From positions 1-11,305 of the forward strand of contig JAKDNQ010000056.1 of assembly GCA_030456405.1 (NCBI GenBank): DNA of 11,305 bases, read 5' to 3'. This stretch comes from Nitrospira sp. (GTDB taxonomy: Bacteria > Nitrospirota > Nitrospiria > Nitrospirales > Nitrospiraceae). Positions 1 through 6,262 of the stretch are shown here, piece after piece. The notes under the pieces were generated by a model that was not told the origin of the DNA, ran no database searches, and saw only the letters and a program-made list of their open reading frames with translations. Every line of letters begins with the position of its first letter. Positions within the stretch are counted from its first letter, which is position 1. Made by a program: the position numbers and the translations under genes.

Positions 1-55
1 TCCAACGAGGGCATTCTGAGGCCGCGCGTTGCGCGAGCACAGAAGATCATCAGCC
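1..55. repeat. Direct repeat, copy 1 (GC-rich dispersed-type repeat)
   Basis: This 55-bp segment recurs in the same orientation 427 bp further on (428-482) with 50 of 55 positions equal. The last 34 bases are identical and all five mismatches fall in positions 12-21. The core gcgcgttgcgcg is nearly self-complementary and can form a 5-bp stem with a 3-nt loop (cgcgc-gtt-gcgcg). The copy begins at the window edge, so it may extend to the left. No reading frame with coding character crosses it. I infer a dispersed intergenic repeat; its family cannot be named from the sequence alone. Confidence 0.85.
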
Positions 56-190
56 CCCTTCCTCTGTTCCACACATCGACTAAGGGAGCGGCCAAAGCTG
101 CCCTTTGCTGCGCGCAACATTCTCACCCATCCAACCCCGAGCGCGCCGAGACGCACTCTTGTCCCAACCGAGCACTTTCCATCTATTTGA

Positions 191-293
191 TCCTTCCAAG
201 CTTGCTCATTTCACGTTCCCATGAATGGCACCCGTGTTGGTCCCACTGCGTCCGTCGAGCGAGCACATTCTGATCGTGCGCGCTCCGGGAGCA
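191..293. repeat. Degenerate third copy of the left-end repeat
   Basis: This stretch aligns imperfectly with 366-467. Shared blocks include aagcttgctcatt (198-210) against aagctcgctcatt (372-384), then a ggtc..ccactgcg block (239-250 against 410-422), then a tcc..cgag block leading into a GC-rich segment that ends in gagca. It also shares cattctga with copy 1. A further block upstream, cactcttgtccca (154-166), matches cactcctgtccca (353-365) in 12 of 13 positions. The spacing of matching blocks is roughly 171-199 bp, so 1-490 looks like a decayed tandem array of related units. Alignment was by eye, so the exact limits are uncertain. Confidence 0.5.
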
Positions 294-316
294 AGGGATC
301 AGCACGGGTGCCATTC
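223..316. repeat. Long inverted repeat with nested hairpin
   Basis: The arms 223-244 and 295-316 are complementary over 22 positions, apart from two pairs (237/302 and 240/299). In a plus-strand transcript both of these would be G-U pairs; in a minus-strand transcript they would be A-C mismatches. Inside the 50-nt loop lies a second hairpin: 257-266 (gagcgagcac) pairs with 276-285 (gtgcgcgctc) with one mismatch and a 9-nt loop. No T-run follows either side, so it does not look like an intrinsic terminator. It could be a REP/MITE-like palindrome or a structured RNA; the sequence does not decide. Confidence 0.7.
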
Positions 317-427
317 CTCCTCCACCCTCTGCGAGCACGAAGGGCGCCTAGCCACTCCTGTCCCATCTTCAAAGCTCGCTCATTCTCTCTCTAGGGATGG
401 GGACTGATTGGTCTTCCACTGCGCGCG

Positions 428-482
428 TCCAACGAGGGGAGTCCGCGACCGCGCGTTGCGCGAGCACAGAAGATCATCAGCC
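428..482. repeat. Direct repeat, copy 2
   Basis: Second copy of the 55-bp repeat at 1-55 (50 of 55 equal, the final 34 identical). It ends only 8 bp from the TAA stop of the response-regulator gene, so on the minus strand it is the first sequence transcribed after that gene. It is preceded by cactgcgcgcg, which partly recurs as cactgcg (244-250) before the degenerate copy. That suggests the full unit is longer than 55 bp and that copy 1 is cut by the window edge. Confidence 0.85.
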
Positions 483-490
483 TCCATCCC

Positions 491-1936
491 TTACTCTTCT
501 TCGGCGCCCGACTCGCCGCGCGCGGATGGAATGCCGTAGCGTTTGCACTTTTCCCACAGCGCTTTGCGCGACAAACCGAGTATCTTTGCGCCGGTCGTGC
601 GGCTGCCGTCCACACGCTCTAGCACCGACACAATATAGTCTTTCTCGAACTGCTCCCGCGCCGTCGCCAGCGAGGTCAGTGGACGCGCCCCCCGCTTCTG
701 CCCCGTCAGCCCTTCACTACAGAATCCGCAAGACTCTTGCGGTGTCCCGCCCGTATACGGACAGGACTGGAACCCACACAAATCTTGCGGTTGGACCGCT
801 TCACGATCACGCCCCAGCGCAACAGCACGCTCAACCATATTCTCAAGCTCCCGCACATTCCCTGGAAATGAATAGCGCAAGAAGAGCTCGCTCGCCGCGG
901 AGGAAAACCCTTTCAAGGTTTTGTTCATCTTGCCCGCGCAGGTCTTCAACACATGCTCGGCAATGACCATGATATCTTCCTGCCGCTGACGCAACGGCGG
1001 AATCACCACCGGGACGACATTGAGCCGATAAAACAGATCTTCCCGAAACCGCCCTTGAGTCACTTCCTTCCGAAGATCTTTCTGTGTCGCGCAGACCAAG
1101 CGCACATCGACGTGAATCGTGTCGTTTCCTCCAACACGCTCGAACTGCCGTTCCTGAAGGACGCGCAAGAGTTTCACTTGGATGACCGGTGAGATTTCCC
1201 CAACCTCATCGAGAAAGAGCGTGCCCCGATGGGCCAGCTCGAACCGTCCTCGCCGCTGTCGCAGCGCCCCCGTAAACGCCCCCTTCTCATGGCCGAAGAG
1301 TTCCGCTTCCAATAGGGTTTCCGGAAGCGCCGCACAGCTGACTTTGATCAAGGGGTATTGGCTGCGCGGGCTGTTTTGATGAATGGCGTTCGCCACCAAT
1401 TCTTTGCCGGTTCCACTCTCTCCGAGGATCAACGTCGTCGAATCTGTTCCGGCCACTAGCTTGATCTTCTCGAGCACGGCCCGCATGTGGTTGTTTGCCC
1501 CGAGAATGCCTCCAAAACTGAACTTATCTTCCAGCACCGCTTTGAGATCTTGATTTTCTCGCCTCAAGGTTACGACGCGGCCTACCCGCTCGACGATCAA
1601 CAACAATTCGTCCATCTGGAACGGCTTCGTGATGTAGTCGAACGCGCCGAGTTTCATCGCGCCGACTGCTGTTTCTACCGATCCATGCGCAGTAATCATC
1701 ACGACTTCTGTATGGGGCGACTGCTCTTTGGCTGCTGCAAGCACGGCGAGCCCGTCCGCGCCGGGTAGCCGCAGATCGGTGATTATCAGATCGAACGGCC
1801 GTTGACGGATGGCGCCGATCCCTTCCGTGCCGGACGCGGCGGCCTCGATATCATGGCCGACCGTCTCCAACGCATCGACCATCGATAGCCGCATCAGCGG
1901 CTCGTCATCGACCAATAGGATCTTGAGTCCCTTCAT
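491..1936 (-). CDS. Sigma-54-dependent NtrC-family response regulator
   Basis: A 481-residue cytoplasmic transcription activator that should be phosphorylated by the kinase encoded just upstream and then drive sigma-54 RNA polymerase. The receiver domain (about 4-118) has acidic residues D10/D11, phospho-acceptor D54 (TDLRLPG), T82 and K104. The AAA+ domain (about 142-375) has Walker A GESGTGKE at 172-179, the sigma-54 contact loop GAFTGA at 219-224, Walker B LFLDE at 240-244 and the R-rich RFREDLFYRLNV segment. A Fis-type helix-turn-helix lies near 427-470 (GAKILGLSRKALWEKCKRYG). All key residues are intact. Its ATG overlaps the kinase stop codon by 4 nt (ATGA), with GGAG at 1945-1948 as ribosome site, which suggests translational coupling. 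Odd feature: four cysteines (C387, C392, C403, C406) in the linker before the DNA-binding domain. The family call is certain; the target genes are unknown, so no gene symbol is given. Confidence 0.96.
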   Translation of the reverse strand: MKGLKILLVDDEPLMRLSMVDALETVGHDIEAAASGTEGIGAIRQRPFDLIITDLRLPGADGLAVLAAAKEQSPHTEVVMITAHGSVETAVGAMKLGAFDYITKPFQMDELLLIVERVGRVVTLRRENQDLKAVLEDKFSFGGILGANNHMRAVLEKIKLVAGTDSTTLILGESGTGKELVANAIHQNSPRSQYPLIKVSCAALPETLLEAELFGHEKGAFTGALRQRRGRFELAHRGTLFLDEVGEISPVIQVKLLRVLQERQFERVGGNDTIHVDVRLVCATQKDLRKEVTQGRFREDLFYRLNVVPVVIPPLRQRQEDIMVIAEHVLKTCAGKMNKTLKGFSSAASELFLRYSFPGNVRELENMVERAVALGRDREAVQPQDLCGFQSCPYTGGTPQESCGFCSEGLTGQKRGARPLTSLATAREQFEKDYIVSVLERVDGSRTTGAKILGLSRKALWEKCKRYGIPSARGESGAEEE

Positions 1937-4900
1937 GACACTCGCTCCATCAACGTACGGTCTCTGGAAACAGGCAGACAGAGGGTGAAGGTCGTTCCCC
2001 TACCGACTTCGCTGTCAACCAGGATCTTCCCACCATGGCGCTCAACAATACCCAGACTGACCGACAGGCCGAGACCGGTTCCTTCGCCTTCGCTCTTCGT
2101 CGTAAAGAACGGGTCGAAAATCCTCAGCAGGACTGCCGGCGCAATACCCGATCCGGTATCGTGAACTTCGATCAGACAGACCCCCTCAACCACAGATGTT
2201 CGAATCGTCAGCGCGCCTCCGTCTTTCATCGCTTGGACCGCATTCAACACCAAGTTCATCAACACCTGCTCAATCATATGCCGATCGACCATCACATTCG
2301 GTAACCCCTGACCGAATCCCGTTTCCAACAGGATTCTGTTCGCAGCAAAGAGATGCGTCGTCAAGACCAGGACCCGATCCACAACGTGATTGATGTCCGT
2401 CAACGCGAACGCCGGCTCGTGCTGCTGAGAGAAATCGAGGAGCTGACGAACAATCTTCTGCACACGCCGTACGCCGTCTTCCATCGACGCCCAATATTCC
2501 TCTTGCCGCCCAGGCGACAGCGTTCCCTTCCGCAAGTTGTAGAGGCAGTTCAGGATACCCCCCAGAGGGTTGTTGATTTCGTGCGCCACCCCTGCGGCAA
2601 GCTTTCCGACCGATGCCAGTTTCTCCGAGTTCCTGATCTGTTGCTCCAATTTCTTCGTCTCCGTCATGTCGCGCGCAATGCCCAGCACGCCCAGGATCAT
2701 GCCCTCAACTCCATGCAGCGGGGACACACTCACCATCACAACCCTCGGCTCCCCTTTGCGTGTCACGACTTCGACCTCATAGACTTGCTTCGCCCCGATA
2801 TCCAAGGTGCTTTTGAGACGCTTCCCTCTATGGCGCTTGGAGAGCAGCGCAAGGTACGGGCGCCCGATCAGATCGTCTTTCCGGTAGCCCCATGCTTCGA
2901 TCTTACTGTTGACATAGGTAAACCGTTGTTCGGTATCGAGGGTATAAATGACATCGTTGGCGTTCTCGAGAAGATTTTCGAGATACTGCTTGGTCTCTTC
3001 AATTTCTCTGGTGCGCTCTTGTACGTTATGTTCCAGCTCCTCTCTGTACGTCTCTAACTGCCGTTCAAGCCGTTTCCGATCGGTAATGTCCCGCAACTGC
3101 ACCATGACCAATAGCTGATCGGCCACTCCGACACGAATCAAATCCATTTCAGTCGGAATGTCTTGCCCGTCGGCATGACGCACCATGATTTCCTGAGTGG
3201 ACACTTTGCGCTGCCCGGACACGACATCGTTCAGCCATCCACGCAACGCATCGTGATAACCTGAGAGCACCACTTCGAGCAGGCTATGGCCAAGGACATT
3301 CGCCTCTGCATACCCCAGGGCTTGCTCTTCACGTTTGTTGACAGCAACGATGCTGCCGTTAAGATCCACCATGAATACCGAGTCCGCCACCAAGTCGAAG
3401 AGCGCCTTGTACCGCGCCTGCGAGGCCACGAGCTGTTCTGTCCGCTCCAATACCGCCTGTTCCAGCTTCGTGGTGTATTCTTGCAAATGCCGCTCAAGCC
3501 GATGGCGTTCGGTCACATCATGAACAAATGCGCGTGAGTGAACCAAGCCGCCCCGCTCTCGATCGATCAACGCCGTGGCGTGAATTTCCACATCGATCGG
3601 GCGACCGTCTTTGGTCAGAAACACCGTCTCCATCGAACTGCGCCCTTGCGCGACTAACTGCTCAAGATATTGCAGGACGAGAGGCTCTTGGCCGCGTGGC
3701 ACGAGGTCCCAGAGCCGCATCGCCAGCATCTCATCGAGGGTGTACCGCAGTTTCTCAATCCCTGTCTTGTTCACATGAACGAATTGACCGCCCCGGTCCA
3801 ATTGGCAGATCATCTCAGGAGAGTGCTCGATCAAATCGCGGTACTTTTCTTCCAGGCGCCGCACATCCACCACACGCTGTTCGATCTGTGCAAACGACCG
3901 TTGGAGATTCTCCGCCATGTGGTTGAACGCATCGGCAAGCCCTTCAATTTCATCGCCGGTCTTCAGTTCCAGTCGCCGATCCAATCGCCCGCTTCCGATT
4001 TCACCGACCCCGTCGTGCAGCAACTGAATGGGACGGGCGATCCGGCGCGCAACGAGTACCCCTGTCCCCCATAACACGGCAAGCACAACCAATCCATAGA
4101 GCAGCACTTTCGCCACAAGTTCGGCAAGCGGCGCATAGGTTTCTTGAGGCTCCTGCCGTACTACCGTGATCCACTGATGTCCGCCCAAACTCCCCGGGGC
4201 CAAGCTCTCGCCGAATCGGACCGGAGCAAACCCGATCAAGGCATTCAGTCCCCCGTGCGAGTCGTCTGCAGCAACGGCCCACCCAGCCTCCATTCTGCCA
4301 AGGACGCCGATCAATTCGGGCCTGATCGTATGCGCTTCCGGGGGCAGGATCGGGCAAATCACAGGACCACCGTCGGAACTGAACAACATCGCGTGTCCGG
4401 TCGCTCCGATCGTGACTTCGGCAATGGCATGGAAGATCGTGTCCCTCCGTAATAAGATAGTCACGGCCCCGATTGCCCTCTCCTTGGCATTGTCAAGAAT
4501 GGGCACCGCGACCACCACGACATGACTTCCGAATGCAGGATCGAAGGCGATCTCACTCACATAGCCCCGAGGACTTCCCCCCTGTGCTACCGCCTGCCAC
4601 CATGCGGTCTTCCCGTAAAAATACTCCACTTGCGGAATGGAGCTGACCACCAGCGCCCCCTGCTGATCGGTGACCAGAATTCCGACATAGTCCGATCGGC
4701 GGATATCATGCCACCGGATGAGGTAGTTCGTGACGATGCGATTGATAAAGAGAGGAAACTCGCTTTGCTTACCCCGCTGCCGCCACCGCTGCTGCCAATC
4801 CTTGATCATGCCCTGGATGCTGCGCGCATCCTTCCCCTCGTACGTGCGGTTGGCTTCGGTCACGGCGGTGTGGAGAAAGGGGGTCGTGGCAAGCTGCTGG

Positions 4901-5112
4901 GCTTCGTTCATCCCGCGGCTCACGTGCATTTCGATGCGACGAGCGGCCTCAACGGCGACTTCCTTGAAGTTGGCTCCGGTCATTTCGCGAAGCGCGCGCC
5001 GCTCCTCGACGTACGTGAGCGCAAGCAGAATGGTGAGAGGGAGCAGTCCGACCAGCACGATCGCCGCGATGATCTTATGCTGGAGACTGTGAGACCGACT
5101 CCAGAATGTCAT
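1933..5112 (-). CDS. Membrane sensor histidine kinase: dCache-like, HAMP, three PAS, HisKA, HATPase
   Basis: A 1059-residue inner-membrane kinase, probably partner of the response regulator it overlaps by 4 nt. Domains in order: membrane segment about 13-33; a roughly 300-residue extracytoplasmic region with dCache-like features (YFYGKTAWW about 164-172, then strands ending in AIGAVTILL); second membrane segment about 333-354; HAMP about 355-405; PAS 1 about 420-540, PAS 2 about 565-680 and PAS 3 about 710-822, each followed by a coiled-coil linker; HisKA with phospho-accepting H844 in GVAHEINNPLGG; HATPase with N box (MNLVLNAVQA, N957), G1 DTGSGI 985-990, F box FDPFFTTK 999-1006 and G2 GTGLGL 1011-1016. 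There is no receiver domain. The frame is open up to 5259, but the ATG at 5112 is preferred: the first membrane helix follows at once, GGGG lies 7 nt upstream, and the extra 49 residues would be Arg-rich repeat-derived sequence. The signal sensed is unknown. Confidence 0.94.
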   Translation of the reverse strand: MTFWSRSHSLQHKIIAAIVLVGLLPLTILLALTYVEERRALREMTGANFKEVAVEAARRIEMHVSRGMNEAQQLATTPFLHTAVTEANRTYEGKDARSIQGMIKDWQQRWRQRGKQSEFPLFINRIVTNYLIRWHDIRRSDYVGILVTDQQGALVVSSIPQVEYFYGKTAWWQAVAQGGSPRGYVSEIAFDPAFGSHVVVVAVPILDNAKERAIGAVTILLRRDTIFHAIAEVTIGATGHAMLFSSDGGPVICPILPPEAHTIRPELIGVLGRMEAGWAVAADDSHGGLNALIGFAPVRFGESLAPGSLGGHQWITVVRQEPQETYAPLAELVAKVLLYGLVVLAVLWGTGVLVARRIARPIQLLHDGVGEIGSGRLDRRLELKTGDEIEGLADAFNHMAENLQRSFAQIEQRVVDVRRLEEKYRDLIEHSPEMICQLDRGGQFVHVNKTGIEKLRYTLDEMLAMRLWDLVPRGQEPLVLQYLEQLVAQGRSSMETVFLTKDGRPIDVEIHATALIDRERGGLVHSRAFVHDVTERHRLERHLQEYTTKLEQAVLERTEQLVASQARYKALFDLVADSVFMVDLNGSIVAVNKREEQALGYAEANVLGHSLLEVVLSGYHDALRGWLNDVVSGQRKVSTQEIMVRHADGQDIPTEMDLIRVGVADQLLVMVQLRDITDRKRLERQLETYREELEHNVQERTREIEETKQYLENLLENANDVIYTLDTEQRFTYVNSKIEAWGYRKDDLIGRPYLALLSKRHRGKRLKSTLDIGAKQVYEVEVVTRKGEPRVVMVSVSPLHGVEGMILGVLGIARDMTETKKLEQQIRNSEKLASVGKLAAGVAHEINNPLGGILNCLYNLRKGTLSPGRQEEYWASMEDGVRRVQKIVRQLLDFSQQHEPAFALTDINHVVDRVLVLTTHLFAANRILLETGFGQGLPNVMVDRHMIEQVLMNLVLNAVQAMKDGGALTIRTSVVEGVCLIEVHDTGSGIAPAVLLRIFDPFFTTKSEGEGTGLGLSVSLGIVERHGGKILVDSEVGRGTTFTLCLPVSRDRTLMERVS
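1945..1948 (-). promoter_or_regulatory. Ribosome binding site inside the kinase gene for the response regulator
   Basis: GGAG on the minus strand, 8 nt before the ATG of the response-regulator gene and inside the last codons of the kinase gene. It supports the chosen start and, with the ATGA overlap, coupled translation of the pair. Confidence 0.55.
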
Positions 5113-5151
5113 GGGTTTGCCCCAAAAACAGGATGCGACAACCCCTGATGC

Positions 5152-5299
5152 GTGACGCGTCCCTCGACCACTCGATCTCGCTCGGGGTCGAGCCTGATCA
5201 GGGTCGAAGGCTCGACAAGCTCGGGACGCCCTGAGCCTGTGGAAGAGCGCAGCCCACAAACGGACCGACGATGGCGGTATGCATCCGCTGACGCGTCAC
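5152..5299. repeat. 10-bp inverted repeat flanking the REP-like element
   Basis: gtgacgcgtc (5152-5161) and its exact reverse complement gacgcgtcac (5290-5299) enclose the 128 bp that hold the REP-like palindromes. The right copy lies within a perfect palindrome tgacgcgtca (5289-5298). Because the motif is itself nearly palindromic, it can also be read as a direct repeat (tgacgcgtc at 5153-5161 and 5289-5297). It may mark the ends of an inserted element or a two-site operator for the kinase gene; the sequence alone cannot tell. Confidence 0.5.
5187..5248. repeat. REP-like palindromic element
   Basis: Positions 5187-5195 (gtcgagcct) and 5208-5216 (aggctcgac) form a perfect 9-bp stem with a 12-nt loop. 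The 10-bp palindrome cctgatcagg (5193-5202) overlaps it. To the right, gctcgacaagctcggg (5210-5225) and ccctgagcctgtggaag (5229-5245) form an imperfect inverted pair. This resembles the widespread bacterial intergenic palindrome of the type tcgacaagctcaggg...ccctgagcctgtcga. The family assignment comes from memory and is tentative; the stem-loops are seen directly. No T-run follows on either strand. Confidence 0.6.
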
Positions 5300-5329
5300 A
5301 CGCTCCGAGACATTATCGCACTGACAGGG

Positions 5330-6247
5330 CTAATTTCTCTTGAGCAACCGCCCGGATGCTCCAGGCCAAAGCAATAGCAATGGGCTCGCGACAAAGATAG
5401 ATGAATAGGTCCCGAAGATTACACCCCACAAGAGGGCGAGTGAGAAGTCATGCAAGACCTCTCCACCCGCCAGCGTCAGAGGAATCAACACCAACACGAC
5501 GGTCAAACTGGTGACGATCGTGCGGCTTAAGACTTGGTTGACCGCATTGTTGATAATGGTCTCTTCGCTCTCCCGTCTCCGCATCCGGAGGTTCTCCCTG
5601 ATTCGGTCGAACACAACCACCGTATCCGTCATCGAATAACCGGCCAACGTCAGCAATGCCGTTATGACAAGCAACGTAATTTCCTTATCCAGGACATAAA
5701 AGGCGCCCAACACCGCTAACACGTCGTGGAAAGTCGCTAGAGCCGCGGCGACGCCGAAGCGAAGTTCGAACCGCGCCGCCACATAGAGAATGATCCCGGC
5801 AAAAGAAATGAGGACTGCAATGAGCGCGTCTTCTTGAAGCTTCTTCCCGATGGTAGGTCCTATTTCCGTACTCGAATCGATGACGAAATGGTTCGAGGAA
5901 AATTCCTTCGCAAAGACCGCCACGACCCGATCGGCAACCTTTTCCTCAATGGTCGTTGATGCCTTCAGGCGGATCAGCAGCTTGTTCTCTTGACCGAACT
6001 CTTGCAGCTCGGCGTTGCTCAGGCCATTCCTCTCCAGAGCTTTTCTCGCTTCGTCGATCCGGATCGCTTGGTCAAACTTCATCTGCACCGCGGTCCCGCC
6101 CGCGAAATCGATGCCGAGGTTCGCCGATCCTCTGGCAATCTGAACCATCGCCACAATTCCCAGCACCGCCATGATGCTGGAAAACAGAAAGGCCCAGCGG
6201 CGCTTCTCCATAAAATCGATATTGGTCTTCCCGAGAATCTCTAACAT
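5330..6247 (-). CDS. secF: Protein translocase subunit SecF
   Basis: A 305-residue inner-membrane protein that pairs with SecD to pull or release exported proteins on the outer face of the membrane, using the proton-motive force, together with SecYEG and YajC. First membrane helix about 18-37, then the periplasmic P4-type domain beginning with the signature GIDFAGGT (45-52) and ending near EIGPTIGKKL (128-137). Five helices follow, with the conserved YSMTDTVVVFDRIREN (204-219) and GVIFGTYSSIFVASPLL (275-291). The length is usual for free-standing SecF. The ATG has a good ribosome site, AAGGAG at 6253-6258, 5 nt away, within the 15-nt gap after secD. It is the last gene of the operon; no terminator is visible after its TAG. 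Confidence 0.98.
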   Translation of the reverse strand: MLEILGKTNIDFMEKRRWAFLFSSIMAVLGIVAMVQIARGSANLGIDFAGGTAVQMKFDQAIRIDEARKALERNGLSNAELQEFGQENKLLIRLKASTTIEEKVADRVVAVFAKEFSSNHFVIDSSTEIGPTIGKKLQEDALIAVLISFAGIILYVAARFELRFGVAAALATFHDVLAVLGAFYVLDKEITLLVITALLTLAGYSMTDTVVVFDRIRENLRMRRRESEETIINNAVNQVLSRTIVTSLTVVLVLIPLTLAGGEVLHDFSLALLWGVIFGTYSSIFVASPLLLLWPGASGRLLKRN

Positions 6248-6252
6248 GCCGG

Positions 6253-6258
6253 CTCCTT
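6253..6258 (-). promoter_or_regulatory. Ribosome binding site of secF
   Basis: AAGGAG on the minus strand, 5 nt before the secF ATG and inside the 15-nt secD-secF gap. It is the strongest Shine-Dalgarno match in the window and fixes the secF start. Confidence 0.75.
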
Positions 6259-6262
6259 CGAA

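Larger units (their letters stand above)
1..490. other. Non-coding repeat region downstream of the response-regulator gene
   Basis: These 490 bases hold no gene I can support. The short open frames here have repetitive, low-complexity translations rich in Arg, Ser and His, and show no start signal or domain. The region lies after the 3' end of the minus-strand response-regulator gene and is filled with the direct and inverted repeats listed separately. I see no tRNA, no CRISPR-like regular spacing and no clear rho-independent terminator with a T-run. Confidence 0.6.
5113..5329. other. Intergenic region between secF and the kinase gene
   Basis: A 217-bp gap, by far the largest between genes here, containing REP-like palindromes and a flanking inverted repeat. 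It must hold the start region of the kinase-regulator transcript unless there is readthrough from secF. The only promoter-like string I see on the minus strand is TGcGATAAT (an extended -10-like element; the hexamer is at 5312-5317) without a convincing -35. I see no sigma-54 (-24/-12) site and no hairpin followed by a T-run, so neither promoter nor terminator can be placed with confidence. Confidence 0.5.

Noticed and set aside
226..240. Sigma-54-like promoter string (TGGCAC, 5 nt, TTGG) on the plus strand in the left inverted-repeat arm
   Set aside because: The essential -12 GC is GG here, it points toward the 3' end of the regulator gene with no gene to serve, and it sits inside a palindrome whose other arm carries the same TGGCAC with an even poorer -12. 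Chance is the simpler reading.
225..407. Small plus-strand gene of 60 codons
   Set aside because: It runs through the inverted repeat and the degenerate repeats, has no ribosome site and has a low-complexity translation.
1..490. CRISPR array
   Set aside because: Only two well-kept copies 427 bp apart plus one degenerate copy. Spacing is irregular and far larger than CRISPR spacers, and no cas gene is near.
2353..3057. Long plus-strand open frame (234 residues) opposite the kinase gene
   Set aside because: It lies wholly within the PAS-HisKA coding region on the other strand, has no domain or ribosome site, and its composition is that of an antisense shadow of a GC-rich gene.
5187..5216. Rho-independent terminator of the sec operon
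   Set aside because: The 9-bp stem is sound, but no T-run follows on the minus strand, and it lies more than 100 nt after the secF stop.
5113..5259. N-terminal extension of the kinase by 49 residues to an upstream ATG
   Set aside because: It would be an Arg-rich, repeat-derived segment placed before the first membrane helix, whereas the ATG at 5112 directly precedes that helix.
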